From contig NZ_JAESWA010000015.1 in assembly GCF_016765615.1 (NCBI RefSeq), positions 23,504 to 87,503 on the forward strand: 64,000 nt of DNA, in the 5' to 3' direction. Each line of letters opens with the position of its first letter. Position 1 is the first letter of the stretch. The notes below the pieces were generated by a model. The model was given only the letters and a program-made list of their open reading frames with translations, did not search any database and was not told where the DNA came from. Below are positions 9,258 to 18,140 of the stretch, piece by piece. The position numbers were made by a program, and so were the translations under genes. The stretch is from Clostridium paridis. Lineage in GTDB: Bacteria > Bacillota > Clostridia > Clostridiales > Clostridiaceae.

Positions 9258-9860
9258 ATGAGGAGGGATGAAGTTGATAGTTACTTAAGGGTTTTAAATA
9301 CATATAATAAAGTAGAGTTTTTATTCTCAACGATAATGTATAGTGCTGGCCCAACATTAACTAAAGAAAAAGCAGCTTCATTGGTTATATTTTGTAATGA
9401 TAAACGTAATCTACAAAAAGATTGGGAGAGCTTTAAAGACGAGGTTAAAGATAAATTAGGTATAAAATTCTTAGAACTTAAAAAGGATCAAAAAAGTACA
9501 GTTGTATTATTCTATAATGAAGAGATTTTAAATAAAATCTTGAGTGAAAAAAGGGTTATAGAGTTTTTAAAGAATCTTGGATATAAGAGGGAAATGTCAA
9601 TAAATGAATGTTTATTAGTTCTAAAGGCACGATATAGAGAATTTTGCCCCCATGAAATTGGAATTTTTCTAGGATATCCATTAGATGATGTAGTTCAGTT
9701 TATGAAGGATACCAAAAAGGACTGTAAATTAGTTGGTTATTGGAAGGTATATAATAACACCGAAGAAGCTCAAAATATCTTTAAAAAGTATGATAGCATT
9801 AGAAATGACTTAGTTAGGATTATGATATCTGGAATAAAGCCTACAGAAATATTTAGATGA
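9258..9860 (+). CDS. DUF3793 family protein
   Basis: 200 residues from the ATG at 9258, chosen because GTGGAGG ends 7 nt before it; an upstream in-frame ATG at 9216 has no ribosome site. The C-terminal half carries the family's hallmark block FCPHEIGIFLGYPLDDV followed by VGYWKVY, as in clostridial DUF3793 proteins. There is no signal peptide or membrane segment, so it is cytoplasmic. The biochemical role of the family is not known to me. The downstream 440 bp contain a separate promoter and the rsgA leader rather than another gene. Confidence 0.85.
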   Translation: MRRDEVDSYLRVLNTYNKVEFLFSTIMYSAGPTLTKEKAASLVIFCNDKRNLQKDWESFKDEVKDKLGIKFLELKKDQKSTVVLFYNEEILNKILSEKRVIEFLKNLGYKREMSINECLLVLKARYREFCPHEIGIFLGYPLDDVVQFMKDTKKDCKLVGYWKVYNNTEEAQNIFKKYDSIRNDLVRIMISGIKPTEIFR

Positions 9861-9877
9861 AGAAATACATAAATTTA

Positions 9878-9906
9878 TTGACAGTTAAAACTACAAATAG
9901 TATTAT
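9878..9906 (+). promoter_or_regulatory. promoter of the rsgA leader transcript
   Basis: TTGACA (9878-9883), 17-bp spacer, TATTAT (9901-9906). The start is predicted near 9913. It is directly followed by an 11-bp hairpin (9917-9927 / 9936-9946) that ends just before the ribosome site of the first leader ORF. Confidence 0.75.
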
Positions 9907-9966
9907 TTGTAATAGTAAGATATATTTTATTTAGTAAATATATCTTTATGAAAGGAGATGGTATTA

Positions 9967-9999
9967 ATGAATAACAGATTAAAGGTGGTTATGATTTAA
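9967..9999 (+). CDS. 10-codon leader ORF of the rsgA attenuator
   Basis: The ATG at 9967 is preceded by AAAGGAG at 9951-9957, a strong ribosome site with 9-nt spacing. The ORF encodes MNNRLKVVMI and a TAA stop. The Arg-Leu-Lys in the middle fits the R/K-X-R/K pattern known to stall macrolide-bound ribosomes in erm-type leader peptides. Bases 9981-9991 of this ORF can pair with 10069-10076, so translation would affect the downstream RNA fold. Function is inferred from this architecture; no homology claim is made. Confidence 0.55.
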   Translation: MNNRLKVVMI

Positions 10000-10053
10000 A
10001 ACTGAATATGGGCGAAAATGTAATGATTAAAATGTGATTTTATAAACATACAT

Positions 10054-10208
10054 TTCCGCAGATTAAAGTAACCTTTCATAAAAACTTATTTGGATAAGTA
10101 ACGCCGTGAAAAGGGCGTATTTTTTTTACTTAAATTTATAATATACTCATTTATCCGCAGAAGGTGACAAGTGTTTTATGATTACTCCTGCGGAATTTTT
10201 ATGCCCAT
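10054..10208 (+). promoter_or_regulatory. candidate attenuator with two terminators and competing stems (rsgA leader)
   Basis: Terminator 1 is ACGCC / GGCGT (10101-10118) followed by T8. Terminator 2 is TCCGCAG (10154-10160) pairing with CTGCGGA (10188-10194), followed by ATTTTT. An upstream copy, TTCCGCAG (10054-10061), matches CTGCGGAA (10188-10195) over 8 bp and could compete with the terminator 2 stem. ATGGGC at 10008-10013 also complements GCCCAT at 10203-10208. Mutually exclusive pairings plus leader ORFs are the usual layout of translation-sensing attenuators. Confidence 0.6.
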
Positions 10209-10248
10209 TTTTAGAAGGATGTTTATTTTTTGAGAGGAGTGATGTTAT

Positions 10249-10311
10249 ATGATGAATTCATTTTATATTATTAGAAAAATTAATAAACACTTGGAGGGAT
10301 TAGATGAATAA
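10249..10311 (+). CDS. 20-codon ORF overlapping the rsgA start
   Basis: The ATG at 10249 (or 10252) follows AGAGGAG at 10233-10239. The ORF runs 20 codons, contains IIRKINK, and stops at 10309-10311, just inside rsgA, whose ATG is at 10304. The rsgA ribosome site TTGGAGGG lies within this ORF, so translation of the two is probably coupled. It may be a second leader peptide. Confidence 0.5.
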   Translation: MMNSFYIIRKINKHLEGLDE

Positions 10312-11341
10312 TAGTATTATTGAAAACTATGGTTATACAGATTTTTACGAAAAACAAATATTAGAACAAGATAATTTAGATAATGAATTGATACCAGGAA
10401 GAATTGTAGAGGTTCATAAGGAAAAGTATAAAATTATAACAGAGTATGGCGAGGTTCCAGGAAAGCTAAAAGGGTCTATTTTTTATAGCGATAAAGTAGA
10501 AAATATATACCCTACAGTTGGTGATTTTGCACTTCTAAAATACAATCCATATGGAGAGAGTACTATTTATAAGGTGCTTGAGAGAAAAACTAAATTTTCG
10601 AGGTTAGATTCATGGAATAGAATAGAGCAAGTTGTTGCAGTGAATTTTGATTATGTATTTATTATGGTATCACTTAATCAAGATTTTAATATTAAGAGAA
10701 TAGAAAGATATTTAAGTACAGCTTGGCAGAGTGGAGGAATTCCTGTAATTATATTAACAAAAGCTGATCTCTATGATGATTATTATAGTCAAAAGAATGA
10801 AATCGAAAATATAGCAGTGGGAGTAGATATAATACCAGTAAGTTCTTACACAGGTCAAGGAATTGATTTATTAGGTAAATATATTAAACCTAAAAAGACA
10901 ATTGTATTTTTGGGATCATCTGGTGTAGGAAAGTCATCACTTGTAAATAGAGTTTCAGGTAAAGAAGTTATGAAGGTAAATTCAATTAGAGAAGATGATA
11001 GTAAAGGTAGGCATACAACAACTCATAGACAATTAATTATGTTAGATAATGGTACTATGATAATTGATACTCCTGGAATGAGGGAATTGGAAATGTGGAA
11101 TGTAACAGATGGGTTAGACATTGCATTCTCTGAAATTGAAGAACTAGCAGTTAAGTGTAAATTTAGAGATTGTAATCATCAAAGTGAACCTGGTTGTGCT
11201 GTTAAAGCTGCATTAGATAACGGTGAATTATCAAAGGATCGTTGGAATAATTATTTGAAGTTAAAAAAGGAAGCTGAATTTGCTAAGAGAAAGGAAGAAG
11301 CTAATATTAGACAACAACAAAAAAAATTAAAAAAGATATAG
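10304..11341 (+). CDS. rsgA: ribosome small-subunit-dependent GTPase A (RsgA paralogue)
   Basis: 345 residues: an N-terminal OB-fold region (about 30-100), then the circularly permuted GTPase with TKAD (G4) before GSSGVGKSS (G1, about 204-212) and DTPGMRE (G3). A zinc-binding tail C-X-FRDCNHQSEPGC and a basic coiled C-terminus follow. It helps 30S maturation by GTP hydrolysis. It is longer than the typical ~290-residue clostridial RsgA and is not in a prpC/prkC context, so it may be a second paralogue. It is preceded by an elaborate leader and ends in a terminator-like hairpin. Confidence 0.9.
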   Translation: MNNSIIENYGYTDFYEKQILEQDNLDNELIPGRIVEVHKEKYKIITEYGEVPGKLKGSIFYSDKVENIYPTVGDFALLKYNPYGESTIYKVLERKTKFSRLDSWNRIEQVVAVNFDYVFIMVSLNQDFNIKRIERYLSTAWQSGGIPVIILTKADLYDDYYSQKNEIENIAVGVDIIPVSSYTGQGIDLLGKYIKPKKTIVFLGSSGVGKSSLVNRVSGKEVMKVNSIREDDSKGRHTTTHRQLIMLDNGTMIIDTPGMRELEMWNVTDGLDIAFSEIEELAVKCKFRDCNHQSEPGCAVKAALDNGELSKDRWNNYLKLKKEAEFAKRKEEANIRQQQKKLKKI

Positions 11342-11350
11342 ATTAATTAA

Positions 11351-11378
11351 AAGCTGCCTTAAAGTGTTAAGGCAGCTT
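11351..11378 (+). terminator. terminator-like hairpin after rsgA
   Basis: Perfect 12-bp stem AAGCTGCCTTAA / TTAAGGCAGCTT with an AGTG loop. The downstream tract is AATAAAAC, not T-rich, so termination may be weak or may need the stem alone. Confidence 0.6.
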
Positions 11379-11418
11379 AATAAAACAAGAAAGTATAATT
11401 TTTAATTGATAATTACTA

Positions 11419-11447
11419 TTGACAATAAATGAATGAACATTTATTAT
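11419..11447 (+). promoter_or_regulatory. tetR promoter with overlapping operator
   Basis: TTGACA (11419-11424), 17-bp spacer, TATTAT (11442-11447). The operator AATGAATG-AA-CATTTATT (11428-11445) sits between and over the two hexamers. A near-identical 18-bp site in reverse orientation precedes lon at 12106-12123. Confidence 0.75.
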
Positions 11448-11469
11448 AGAATAAAATAGAGGTGAGTTA

Positions 11470-12030
11470 ATGAGAAAGAAAGATGATGAAAAACAAAAGA
11501 AAATAAAAGAAGCTGTTATTAAGTTAACCCTTCATGAAGGTTTTCATGGTGCATCAATTTCTAAAATTGCAAAAGAAGCTGGAGTTTCACCTGCAACAGT
11601 GTATATCTATTATGATAATAAAGAAGTAATGCTTAGGGATATTTATAGAGAATATTCAGAAGAAGTATTTGAATATTTATTAAGTAAACTTAAAAATGAA
11701 GTGGATGGAAAGAAAATAATAGAACAGCTTATTAGAAATTATTATTCATATATAAATGAAAATGAAGAAGTTTTTCATTTCGTTGATCAATTCTCAAGTT
11801 GTCCAGCACTGTCTAATAATTGTAAAGGGAAGTCTGGAATATGTATTCTTTATAAGTTGTTAGATGATATGAAGGATAAGAAAATCATTAAAAATTATAG
11901 AAATGAAAATATAGTTGCAATATTATTTTCACCACTAAAAGCAATTACTATTAACAAAAATGATAATGATAAGGAAAAAGAGCTAATTGAAGAAATGATA
12001 CAAATAATTCAATATGCTCTATTAGTATAA
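11470..12030 (+). CDS. TetR/AcrR-family regulator
   Basis: 186 residues. Residues 8-60 form a TetR helix-turn-helix (HGASISKIAKEAGVSPATVYIYYDNKEVML). The C-terminal ligand domain is variable and has two cysteines near SCPALSNNC. RBS GAGGTGAG. Its promoter carries an inverted repeat that also occurs before lon, so it is inferred to repress itself and the following lon gene. The operator half TGAATG resembles that of FadR-type TetR regulators of fatty-acid genes, but the ligand is unknown. There is no terminator between tetR and lon. Confidence 0.9.
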   Translation: MRKKDDEKQKKIKEAVIKLTLHEGFHGASISKIAKEAGVSPATVYIYYDNKEVMLRDIYREYSEEVFEYLLSKLKNEVDGKKIIEQLIRNYYSYINENEEVFHFVDQFSSCPALSNNCKGKSGICILYKLLDDMKDKKIIKNYRNENIVAILFSPLKAITINKNDNDKEKELIEEMIQIIQYALLV

Positions 12031-12033
12031 GTA

Positions 12034-12077
12034 AATGATTCATTTATTTTGCGAGGCTATTTTTATAATATTATAAT
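12034..12077 (+). promoter_or_regulatory. lon promoter
   Basis: TTGCGA (12049-12054), 17-bp spacer, TATAAT (12072-12077). A third operator-like sequence, AATGATTCATTTATT, lies at 12035-12049, at the -35 edge. Confidence 0.6.
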
Positions 12078-12105
12078 AAATAATCTCGTTAAAAAAATAG
12101 AATAT

Positions 12106-12123
12106 AATAAATGAACATTCACT
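12106..12123 (-). promoter_or_regulatory. TetR operator in front of lon
   Basis: The minus strand reads AGTGAATG-TT-CATTTATT, matching the tetR promoter site AATGAATG-AA-CATTTATT except at the variable centre and one flank base. It lies 30 bp upstream of the lon ATG, where a bound repressor would block elongation or initiation. Confidence 0.7.
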
Positions 12124-12153
12124 TAAGAATATTTATTAGAAGGAGTGAGTAAT

Positions 12154-14535
12154 ATGGAAAAATATAATTTAAAGAATAATGAAGCAATAGTAATACCTGT
12201 AGCAAACTTAGTTTTATTAACAGGTATGACATATACATTAAGAATAAATAGATTAACAAAAGAGGAATTAGAGATTTTATCTAATGGAGATAATAATGCT
12301 ATTGCTCTACCCTTAAGGCAAAACTTTAATAGAGAGGACTTAAAGGAAGAAGACTTACATAATGTAGGCGCATTGTTTAAGATAATTGATATAGTTAATA
12401 AGGATGATGCACATCAAGCAAAAATCAAAGTTATAGATAGAGTAGAAATAAAAACATCAAGTTTTAAAGAAAATACTATAGTAGCTGAATATGAATTGGC
12501 CTCAGATATAAATGATATTGACGGAAAAAATAAAGAAGATATGCTTAAGTATATTAAGAAAACAACTGAAGAAATTGGTGAAAACTTTAAAGGGGCAGAA
12601 GCCTTCGTTAAGATTATCGAGGGCATGAGTGACTTAAATGCACTAATCGGATACTTAACTCAATACATGCAAATATCTAGTGAAGAAAAATATGACTTAA
12701 TGAAGACTCAAAGTGTAAAAGAGAGAAGCTTAAAGTTTATAGATTATCTTCTAAAACAAAGAGAAAGTATTCAATTGCAATTTGAGATGGCTGAACGATT
12801 CAATAAAAAAGCAAATAAGAGTTATAGAGAAGCTGTTTTAAGGGAACAACTTAAAGCAATTCAAGAGGAACTAAGTATAGGAAAAGATGGAAGTAAGAAG
12901 AAGGATGCAGATTATAGAGAAAGAATAAAAGACGCAAAAATGCCATCAGAAGTGGAGGAAGTTGCATTAGAAGAAGTAACAAAACTAGAAAATCAAAACC
13001 CAAGTAGTTCAGAATATAATGTTATACGTAATTATTTAGAACTTTTATTAAAGCTTCCGTGGAACGTTGATGAGCAAAAAGGTATAAATGTTGTTAGAGC
13101 AAGAAAAATTCTTAATGATGAGCATTATGGATTAGAAAAAGTTAAGGAAAGAATATTGCAATATTTAGCAGTAATGAAGCTTAAGAAAAATAAGAAAGGT
13201 TCAATTTTATTATTAGTAGGGCCTCCAGGAACAGGTAAAACAAGCTTAGGTAAAAGTATCTCAGAAGCGCTTAATAGAGAATATATACGTTTAAGTTTAG
13301 GTGGAGTTAGAGATGAGGCTGAAATACGAGGTCATAGAAGGACATATGTAGGAGCAATGCCTGGAAGAATAATTCAAGGAATTAAAAATGCAGGAGTTAA
13401 AAATCCAGTAATGATACTTGATGAAATTGATAAGTTAATGACTGGTTACAACGGAGATCCTGCAAGTGCATTATTAGAAGTTCTTGATCCAGAACAAAAT
13501 AGTACATTTACTGATCATTATTTAGATGTACCATATGATTTATCACAAGTATTCTTTATAGCAACAGCAAATTCTACTCAAGGAATACCTGCACCATTAT
13601 TAGATAGAATGGAAGTTATCCAAATATCAAGCTATACAATAAATGAGAAGTTTCACATAGCTAAAAATCATCTAATTCCTTCAGTAATTGAGGAACATGG
13701 ATTAACATCCAAGAAATTAATTATAGAAGATGATGCACTGCAAGCAATCATAAGTGATTACACTATGGAAGCAGGGGTTAGAGGACTTAAAAAGCAATTA
13801 GCAACAATAGCTAGAGTAGCTACTGAAAAAATTGTATCAAGCAAGAAAAAGGATGCATTTATAGTAAAAGAAGACCAATTAGAGGAACTACTAGGAAGAA
13901 AGGTATCAATACATGATAAAGCTCAGGATAGCAATCCAGCTGGTGTAGTAACAGGCCTTGCTTGGACACCTGTAGGGGGAGAAATTCTCTTCATAGAAGC
14001 TACAGATATGCCTGGTAATGGACAAGTTATTTTAACTGGTAAACTTGGAGATGTAATGAAGGAATCAGCTAGAATATCTTTAAGTCTATTAAAGTCAAGA
14101 TTTGCAGTGAATACATTTAAAGAAAAAGATTTACACATTCATGTACCTTCAGGAGCAGTTCCAAAGGATGGTCCATCCGCAGGAATAACCCTATTTACAG
14201 CACTAGCATCTTTAGTTACAGGGGTGAGAGTAAATCCTAAACTAGCAATGACAGGTGAGATTACTTTAAGAGGTGCTGTATTACCAATAGGTGGATTAAA
14301 AGAAAAACTCATAGGGGCTCAAAGAGCTGGAATAAAAAAAGTGTTAATACCAAAAGATAATGTTGTGGACTTAAAGGATGTTCCAGAAGAAATCAAGGAA
14401 GAATTAGAGATAATAGCTGTGGAGACAATAGAGGAAGTAATAAAAGAAGCTTTAGGAATATCATTACCATCAGTACAACGAGTGTTAAACCCAGAACTAT
14501 CCATTGAAGGACAGTTTAATATCTCAGAAGTATAA
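12154..14535 (+). CDS. lon: ATP-dependent protease LonA
   Basis: 793 residues: an N-terminal substrate-binding domain (to about 205), a coiled region, the AAA+ domain with GPPGTGKT (356-363) and MILDEIDK, and the serine protease domain with KDGPSAG (Ser675) and GGLKEK (Lys718) forming the dyad. It degrades damaged and regulatory proteins in the cytoplasm. The ATG at 12154, 8 nt after AAGGAG, is preferred over an in-frame GTG at 12145 that overlaps the ribosome site. It follows a TetR gene and carries the same operator, an unusual control compared with the heat-shock regulation common for lon. Confidence 0.97.
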   Translation: MEKYNLKNNEAIVIPVANLVLLTGMTYTLRINRLTKEELEILSNGDNNAIALPLRQNFNREDLKEEDLHNVGALFKIIDIVNKDDAHQAKIKVIDRVEIKTSSFKENTIVAEYELASDINDIDGKNKEDMLKYIKKTTEEIGENFKGAEAFVKIIEGMSDLNALIGYLTQYMQISSEEKYDLMKTQSVKERSLKFIDYLLKQRESIQLQFEMAERFNKKANKSYREAVLREQLKAIQEELSIGKDGSKKKDADYRERIKDAKMPSEVEEVALEEVTKLENQNPSSSEYNVIRNYLELLLKLPWNVDEQKGINVVRARKILNDEHYGLEKVKERILQYLAVMKLKKNKKGSILLLVGPPGTGKTSLGKSISEALNREYIRLSLGGVRDEAEIRGHRRTYVGAMPGRIIQGIKNAGVKNPVMILDEIDKLMTGYNGDPASALLEVLDPEQNSTFTDHYLDVPYDLSQVFFIATANSTQGIPAPLLDRMEVIQISSYTINEKFHIAKNHLIPSVIEEHGLTSKKLIIEDDALQAIISDYTMEAGVRGLKKQLATIARVATEKIVSSKKKDAFIVKEDQLEELLGRKVSIHDKAQDSNPAGVVTGLAWTPVGGEILFIEATDMPGNGQVILTGKLGDVMKESARISLSLLKSRFAVNTFKEKDLHIHVPSGAVPKDGPSAGITLFTALASLVTGVRVNPKLAMTGEITLRGAVLPIGGLKEKLIGAQRAGIKKVLIPKDNVVDLKDVPEEIKEELEIIAVETIEEVIKEALGISLPSVQRVLNPELSIEGQFNISEV

Positions 14536-14566
14536 GTAAATTATAGATTTAAGGAGAATTAATTAA

Positions 14567-15730
14567 ATGCTTAATTTTAACTATTCAATACCAACTAATA
14601 TATTTTTTGGAAAGGAACAAGTTAGTGTTTTACCGAATGAAATAAAAAAATATGCATCTAAAGTGCTAATTGTATACGGTGGAGGAAGTATTAAGAGAAG
14701 TGGACTATATGCTAAGGTTATTGAACTTTTAAAAGGAAATAATATTGAATATTGGGAACTCTCTGGTGTAGAACCTAATCCTAGAATAACAAGTGTTCGT
14801 GAAGGTGTTAGAATATGCAAAGAGAATAATATAGAATTAGTACTTGCAGTAGGCGGAGGAAGTTCAATAGACTGTGCAAAAGTAATTGCAGCTGGTTATT
14901 ACTATGAGGGAGATTCATGGGATATAGTAAAAGATCCAAGAAAAATAACAAATGTACTTCCTTTAGCCAGCATACTAACATTATCTGCTACAGGTTCTGA
15001 AATGGATGCGGGAGCTGTTATCAGCAATTTAGACACAAATGAAAAACTTGGAACAGGACATCCGTTAATGGCACCAAAATTTTCTATATTAGATCCAACC
15101 TACACATTTACAGTACCTGCTTCTCAAACTGCAGCAGGCACTGCAGATATAATGAGTCATATATTTGAAGTATACTTCAGCAGGACAAAAGAGGCATATT
15201 TACAGAATAGAATGGCAGAAGCACTGCTTAAGACTTGTATAAAATATGGACCAATTGCAATGGAAGAGCCAGAAAATTATGAAGCTAGAGCTAACTTAAT
15301 GTGGACATCAAGCTTAGCGATAAATGGATTATTAAGCTATGGTAAGAGAACTGAGTGGAGTGTTCACGCTATGGAGCATGAATTGAGTGCTTTTTATGAT
15401 ATTACACATGGGGTTGGTCTTGCAATATTAACTCCTCATTGGATGAAATATATATTAAATGAAGATACTTTAGATAACTTTGTTCAATATGGAGTAAATG
15501 TTTGGGGAATAGATGAGAAGGAAGATAAAATTGCTATAGCAAATAAAGCAATAGAAAAAACTAGAGAATATTTCAATGGATTAGGAATTCCATCAAGATT
15601 ATCTCAAGTGGGCATTAATTCTGAAAAGTTAGAAGTAATGGCAAATCAAGCTACAAGAAGAGGGGTTTTAGGAAATCTAAGACCACTTAGTTCGCAAGAT
15701 GTATTAAATATATATAAATTAGCACTATAG
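14567..15730 (+). CDS. iron-containing alcohol dehydrogenase (butanol dehydrogenase type)
   Basis: 387 residues, normal for the Fe-ADH family. GGGSIKRSG and VGGGSSIDCAKVIAAG form the NAD(P)-binding part. The iron site is His-rich, with HIFEVYF, WSVHAMEHELSAFYDITHGVG and its flanking histidines. It is closest in layout to the clostridial BdhA/BdhB butanol dehydrogenases and the YqhD group, which reduce butyraldehyde or other aldehydes. RBS AAGGAG. It lies 31 bp after lon with no terminator between, so it may be co-transcribed with lon. Confidence 0.93.
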   Translation: MLNFNYSIPTNIFFGKEQVSVLPNEIKKYASKVLIVYGGGSIKRSGLYAKVIELLKGNNIEYWELSGVEPNPRITSVREGVRICKENNIELVLAVGGGSSIDCAKVIAAGYYYEGDSWDIVKDPRKITNVLPLASILTLSATGSEMDAGAVISNLDTNEKLGTGHPLMAPKFSILDPTYTFTVPASQTAAGTADIMSHIFEVYFSRTKEAYLQNRMAEALLKTCIKYGPIAMEEPENYEARANLMWTSSLAINGLLSYGKRTEWSVHAMEHELSAFYDITHGVGLAILTPHWMKYILNEDTLDNFVQYGVNVWGIDEKEDKIAIANKAIEKTREYFNGLGIPSRLSQVGINSEKLEVMANQATRRGVLGNLRPLSSQDVLNIYKLAL

Positions 15731-15749
15731 TAAATAGAAAATGATATTT

Positions 15750-15800
15750 ATCTCTAATGTCATCCTGTAATAATGGATAAGGCATTAGAGATATTTTATT
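15750..15800 (+). terminator. terminator of the alcohol dehydrogenase gene
   Basis: Outer stem ATCTCTAATG / CATTAGAGAT with an inner ATCC / GGAT stem, then ATTTTATT. Confidence 0.75.
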
Positions 15801-15919
15801 ATAGGAAAAATATTCATAAAAAAGCTTAAAGAATTAGCTTGGATATACTATAATAATTCTAAGTTATATGGATAATTAAATAAAATAATAGATAATAGTT
15901 TGATTGGAAGTGCATTATA

Positions 15920-18070
15920 ATGAAGCAAACCAAAAGAATAATAATTTTTGCCATTGTTTTGTTTATTGGAACCATTATTCTTAATAATAAAGCAATAGTT
16001 AAGGCAAAGATGAATAATAAACTAAGTCTTACAGAAGATGAGATAAACTGGCTTGAAGAAAATAAGGACAAAACCTTTACCTTAGGAGTGGATCCCAATT
16101 TAGGCTCAGAGTATTTCAAATATAATAATGAAAAACAAGGTTATATTACTCCCCTTATGAAAAATATAAGTGAGGATCTTGGAATAAAAGTTAAGATAGA
16201 AACTGATAACTGGGGAAAAATTTTTTCAGACTTAGAAAGTAATAAAATAGATTTACTTTATGGTGCCAATGAAACTCAAGAAAGAGACAAGTTTATGGTA
16301 TTCACAGATCCAATTATTAAAATTCCTTATGTAATAATTTCAAGAAAGAATAATTCAATAAAAACAATTGGAGATATAGATAAAAAAACAGTTGGATTTA
16401 TGGAAAAGGACTATATAATTGATAACCTGCCTAAAGTGTATAAAAATATTTATTATAATAAAAAAACATATGTAAATCAACAACAAGAAATTAATGCGCT
16501 ATTACATAATGAAGTGGATGCTGTTATTATGTCTGGAGGTTCAGTAATTTACGATTATTTATATAAATACCCTGATTTAGATTATGTATCTAAGATAAGT
16601 AATATAAACTCTGATATGACTTTTTCTGCGAAAAAAGAAAATACTACATTGATAGAAATAATAAATAAAGAAATAGAATATTTAAAAAACAATAATTTAT
16701 CAGAAATTATAAATAGCGCACAGATAAAATATAACCTGAAAGTAATGAATTTGACTGCGGAAGAAGAAAAATGGCTTTTAGAAGATGGAAAAGCTAATGT
16801 AGGTGTAATAGAAGATTATCTTCCTTTCGACTATTATGATGAAGGTGAATTCAAAGGAATCGATGGAGAACTAATAAAAGAAATATCAAGAATGACTGGT
16901 ATAAAATTCAGCTATACTCTTAGTGATTTTGATAGCTTGTCAGATAGTCTTAGGGCAGGGAAAATAGATGTAGTAAATATTGCGAAAACGGATGAAAGAG
17001 TGAGTTATGTATTATATCCTCAATCTTTTAGTAAAGAAAGAAACATAATAGTTGGAAGAAAAGATGAAAAAGAAGCCAGAGATATATATGGGTTAGAAGG
17101 GAAAACTGTTGCAGTTATAAATGGTTTTTGGCAGGATGAAGTTTTAGTTAAAAGTCTTTCAAATGTAAAGATAAGAAGAACTAACAATATTCAAGAATCT
17201 ATGCAACTTGTTCATGAGGGAAAAGCAGATTATCTTATCGAAAATCCAACTGTTGTTAGATACTATACTGAGGAGCTTCAGTATTATGATTTAGTTCAAA
17301 GAGGAAATACTAGTAATGATTCATTTTTGTATTTAGGAGTTTCAAAAAATAAGCCTGAGTTAGCAGGGATAATAAATAAGGTATTACCTATGATAGATAT
17401 GGATGAGATATATCAAAAGGGTTACGAGGAAGTACCCCATGTGAATTACGATAAAAGCAATAAAAATCTCTTTATACTGGTAATAGTTTTATTAATGATT
17501 ATAATTATAATAATACTATTTATTGTTAAATTAATAGGTGCATTAATAGGTGCAAAAACGGAGAAAGAACTGTTGCAGCAGAGAGAATATTATCTTTCAA
17601 TAGATCCTCTCACTGAATTTTATAATAGGAGTTACTTTAATACTAAGTTTTTAAACAATACCGATGAATCAATTTATCCTCAAGTACTAATTGTAGCAGA
17701 TATAAATAATTTGAAGATTGTAAATGACACATATGGACATTACTATGGAGATACATATATAAAAATATTTTCAGATGCTTTAAGAGAAGCGTGTCCAAAT
17801 GATAGTGTTATATTTAGGATTGGTGGAGATGAATTTTTTATAGTAATCAATAATTCAAATGAGGAAATTGCAGTCGAGGTAATAAATAAAATACATGAAA
17901 TTTCTAAGGAAAAGAGAGTATCATTTGATGGAAAGGATATATTTGTTCCAACTGGAGCTATAGGATATTCTATTAGATATTCATCAGAAATATCATTTGA
18001 AGACTTATATAAAGCAGCAGATGAGAATATGTATATGAATAAACGAATGTTTAAAAAGAAAATTGAATAG
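15920..18070 (+). CDS. two-sensor diguanylate cyclase (SBP_bac_3 x2 + GGDEF)
   Basis: 716 residues. An N-terminal signal/anchor is followed by two tandem extracellular solute-binding (PBPb) domains, about 35-275 and 280-510, each opening with a similar LTxxExxWLxE/LEDG segment. A membrane helix lies around 514-538. The C-terminal GGDEF domain has an intact GGDEF at 635-639. It should make c-di-GMP in response to small external ligands. No RxxD inhibitory site precedes the GGDEF motif (CPND occupies that place), so classic product inhibition is probably absent. It is a single gene. Confidence 0.92.
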   Translation: MKQTKRIIIFAIVLFIGTIILNNKAIVKAKMNNKLSLTEDEINWLEENKDKTFTLGVDPNLGSEYFKYNNEKQGYITPLMKNISEDLGIKVKIETDNWGKIFSDLESNKIDLLYGANETQERDKFMVFTDPIIKIPYVIISRKNNSIKTIGDIDKKTVGFMEKDYIIDNLPKVYKNIYYNKKTYVNQQQEINALLHNEVDAVIMSGGSVIYDYLYKYPDLDYVSKISNINSDMTFSAKKENTTLIEIINKEIEYLKNNNLSEIINSAQIKYNLKVMNLTAEEEKWLLEDGKANVGVIEDYLPFDYYDEGEFKGIDGELIKEISRMTGIKFSYTLSDFDSLSDSLRAGKIDVVNIAKTDERVSYVLYPQSFSKERNIIVGRKDEKEARDIYGLEGKTVAVINGFWQDEVLVKSLSNVKIRRTNNIQESMQLVHEGKADYLIENPTVVRYYTEELQYYDLVQRGNTSNDSFLYLGVSKNKPELAGIINKVLPMIDMDEIYQKGYEEVPHVNYDKSNKNLFILVIVLLMIIIIIILFIVKLIGALIGAKTEKELLQQREYYLSIDPLTEFYNRSYFNTKFLNNTDESIYPQVLIVADINNLKIVNDTYGHYYGDTYIKIFSDALREACPNDSVIFRIGGDEFFIVINNSNEEIAVEVINKIHEISKEKRVSFDGKDIFVPTGAIGYSIRYSSEISFEDLYKAADENMYMNKRMFKKKIE

Positions 18071-18075
18071 AAATA

Positions 18076-18131
18076 AAAAAAGGAGTTGAGCATTGGTGTT
18101 TCTTTGAACGCTAATGCAACAACCCCTTTTT
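18076..18131. terminator. bidirectional terminator between GGDEF and CBS genes
   Basis: Compound stem: AAAAAGG-GTTG-GCATT pairs with AATGC-CAAC-CCTTTTT around an 18-nt loop. It serves both convergent genes. Confidence 0.75.
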
Positions 18132-18140
18132 AATTTGAAA

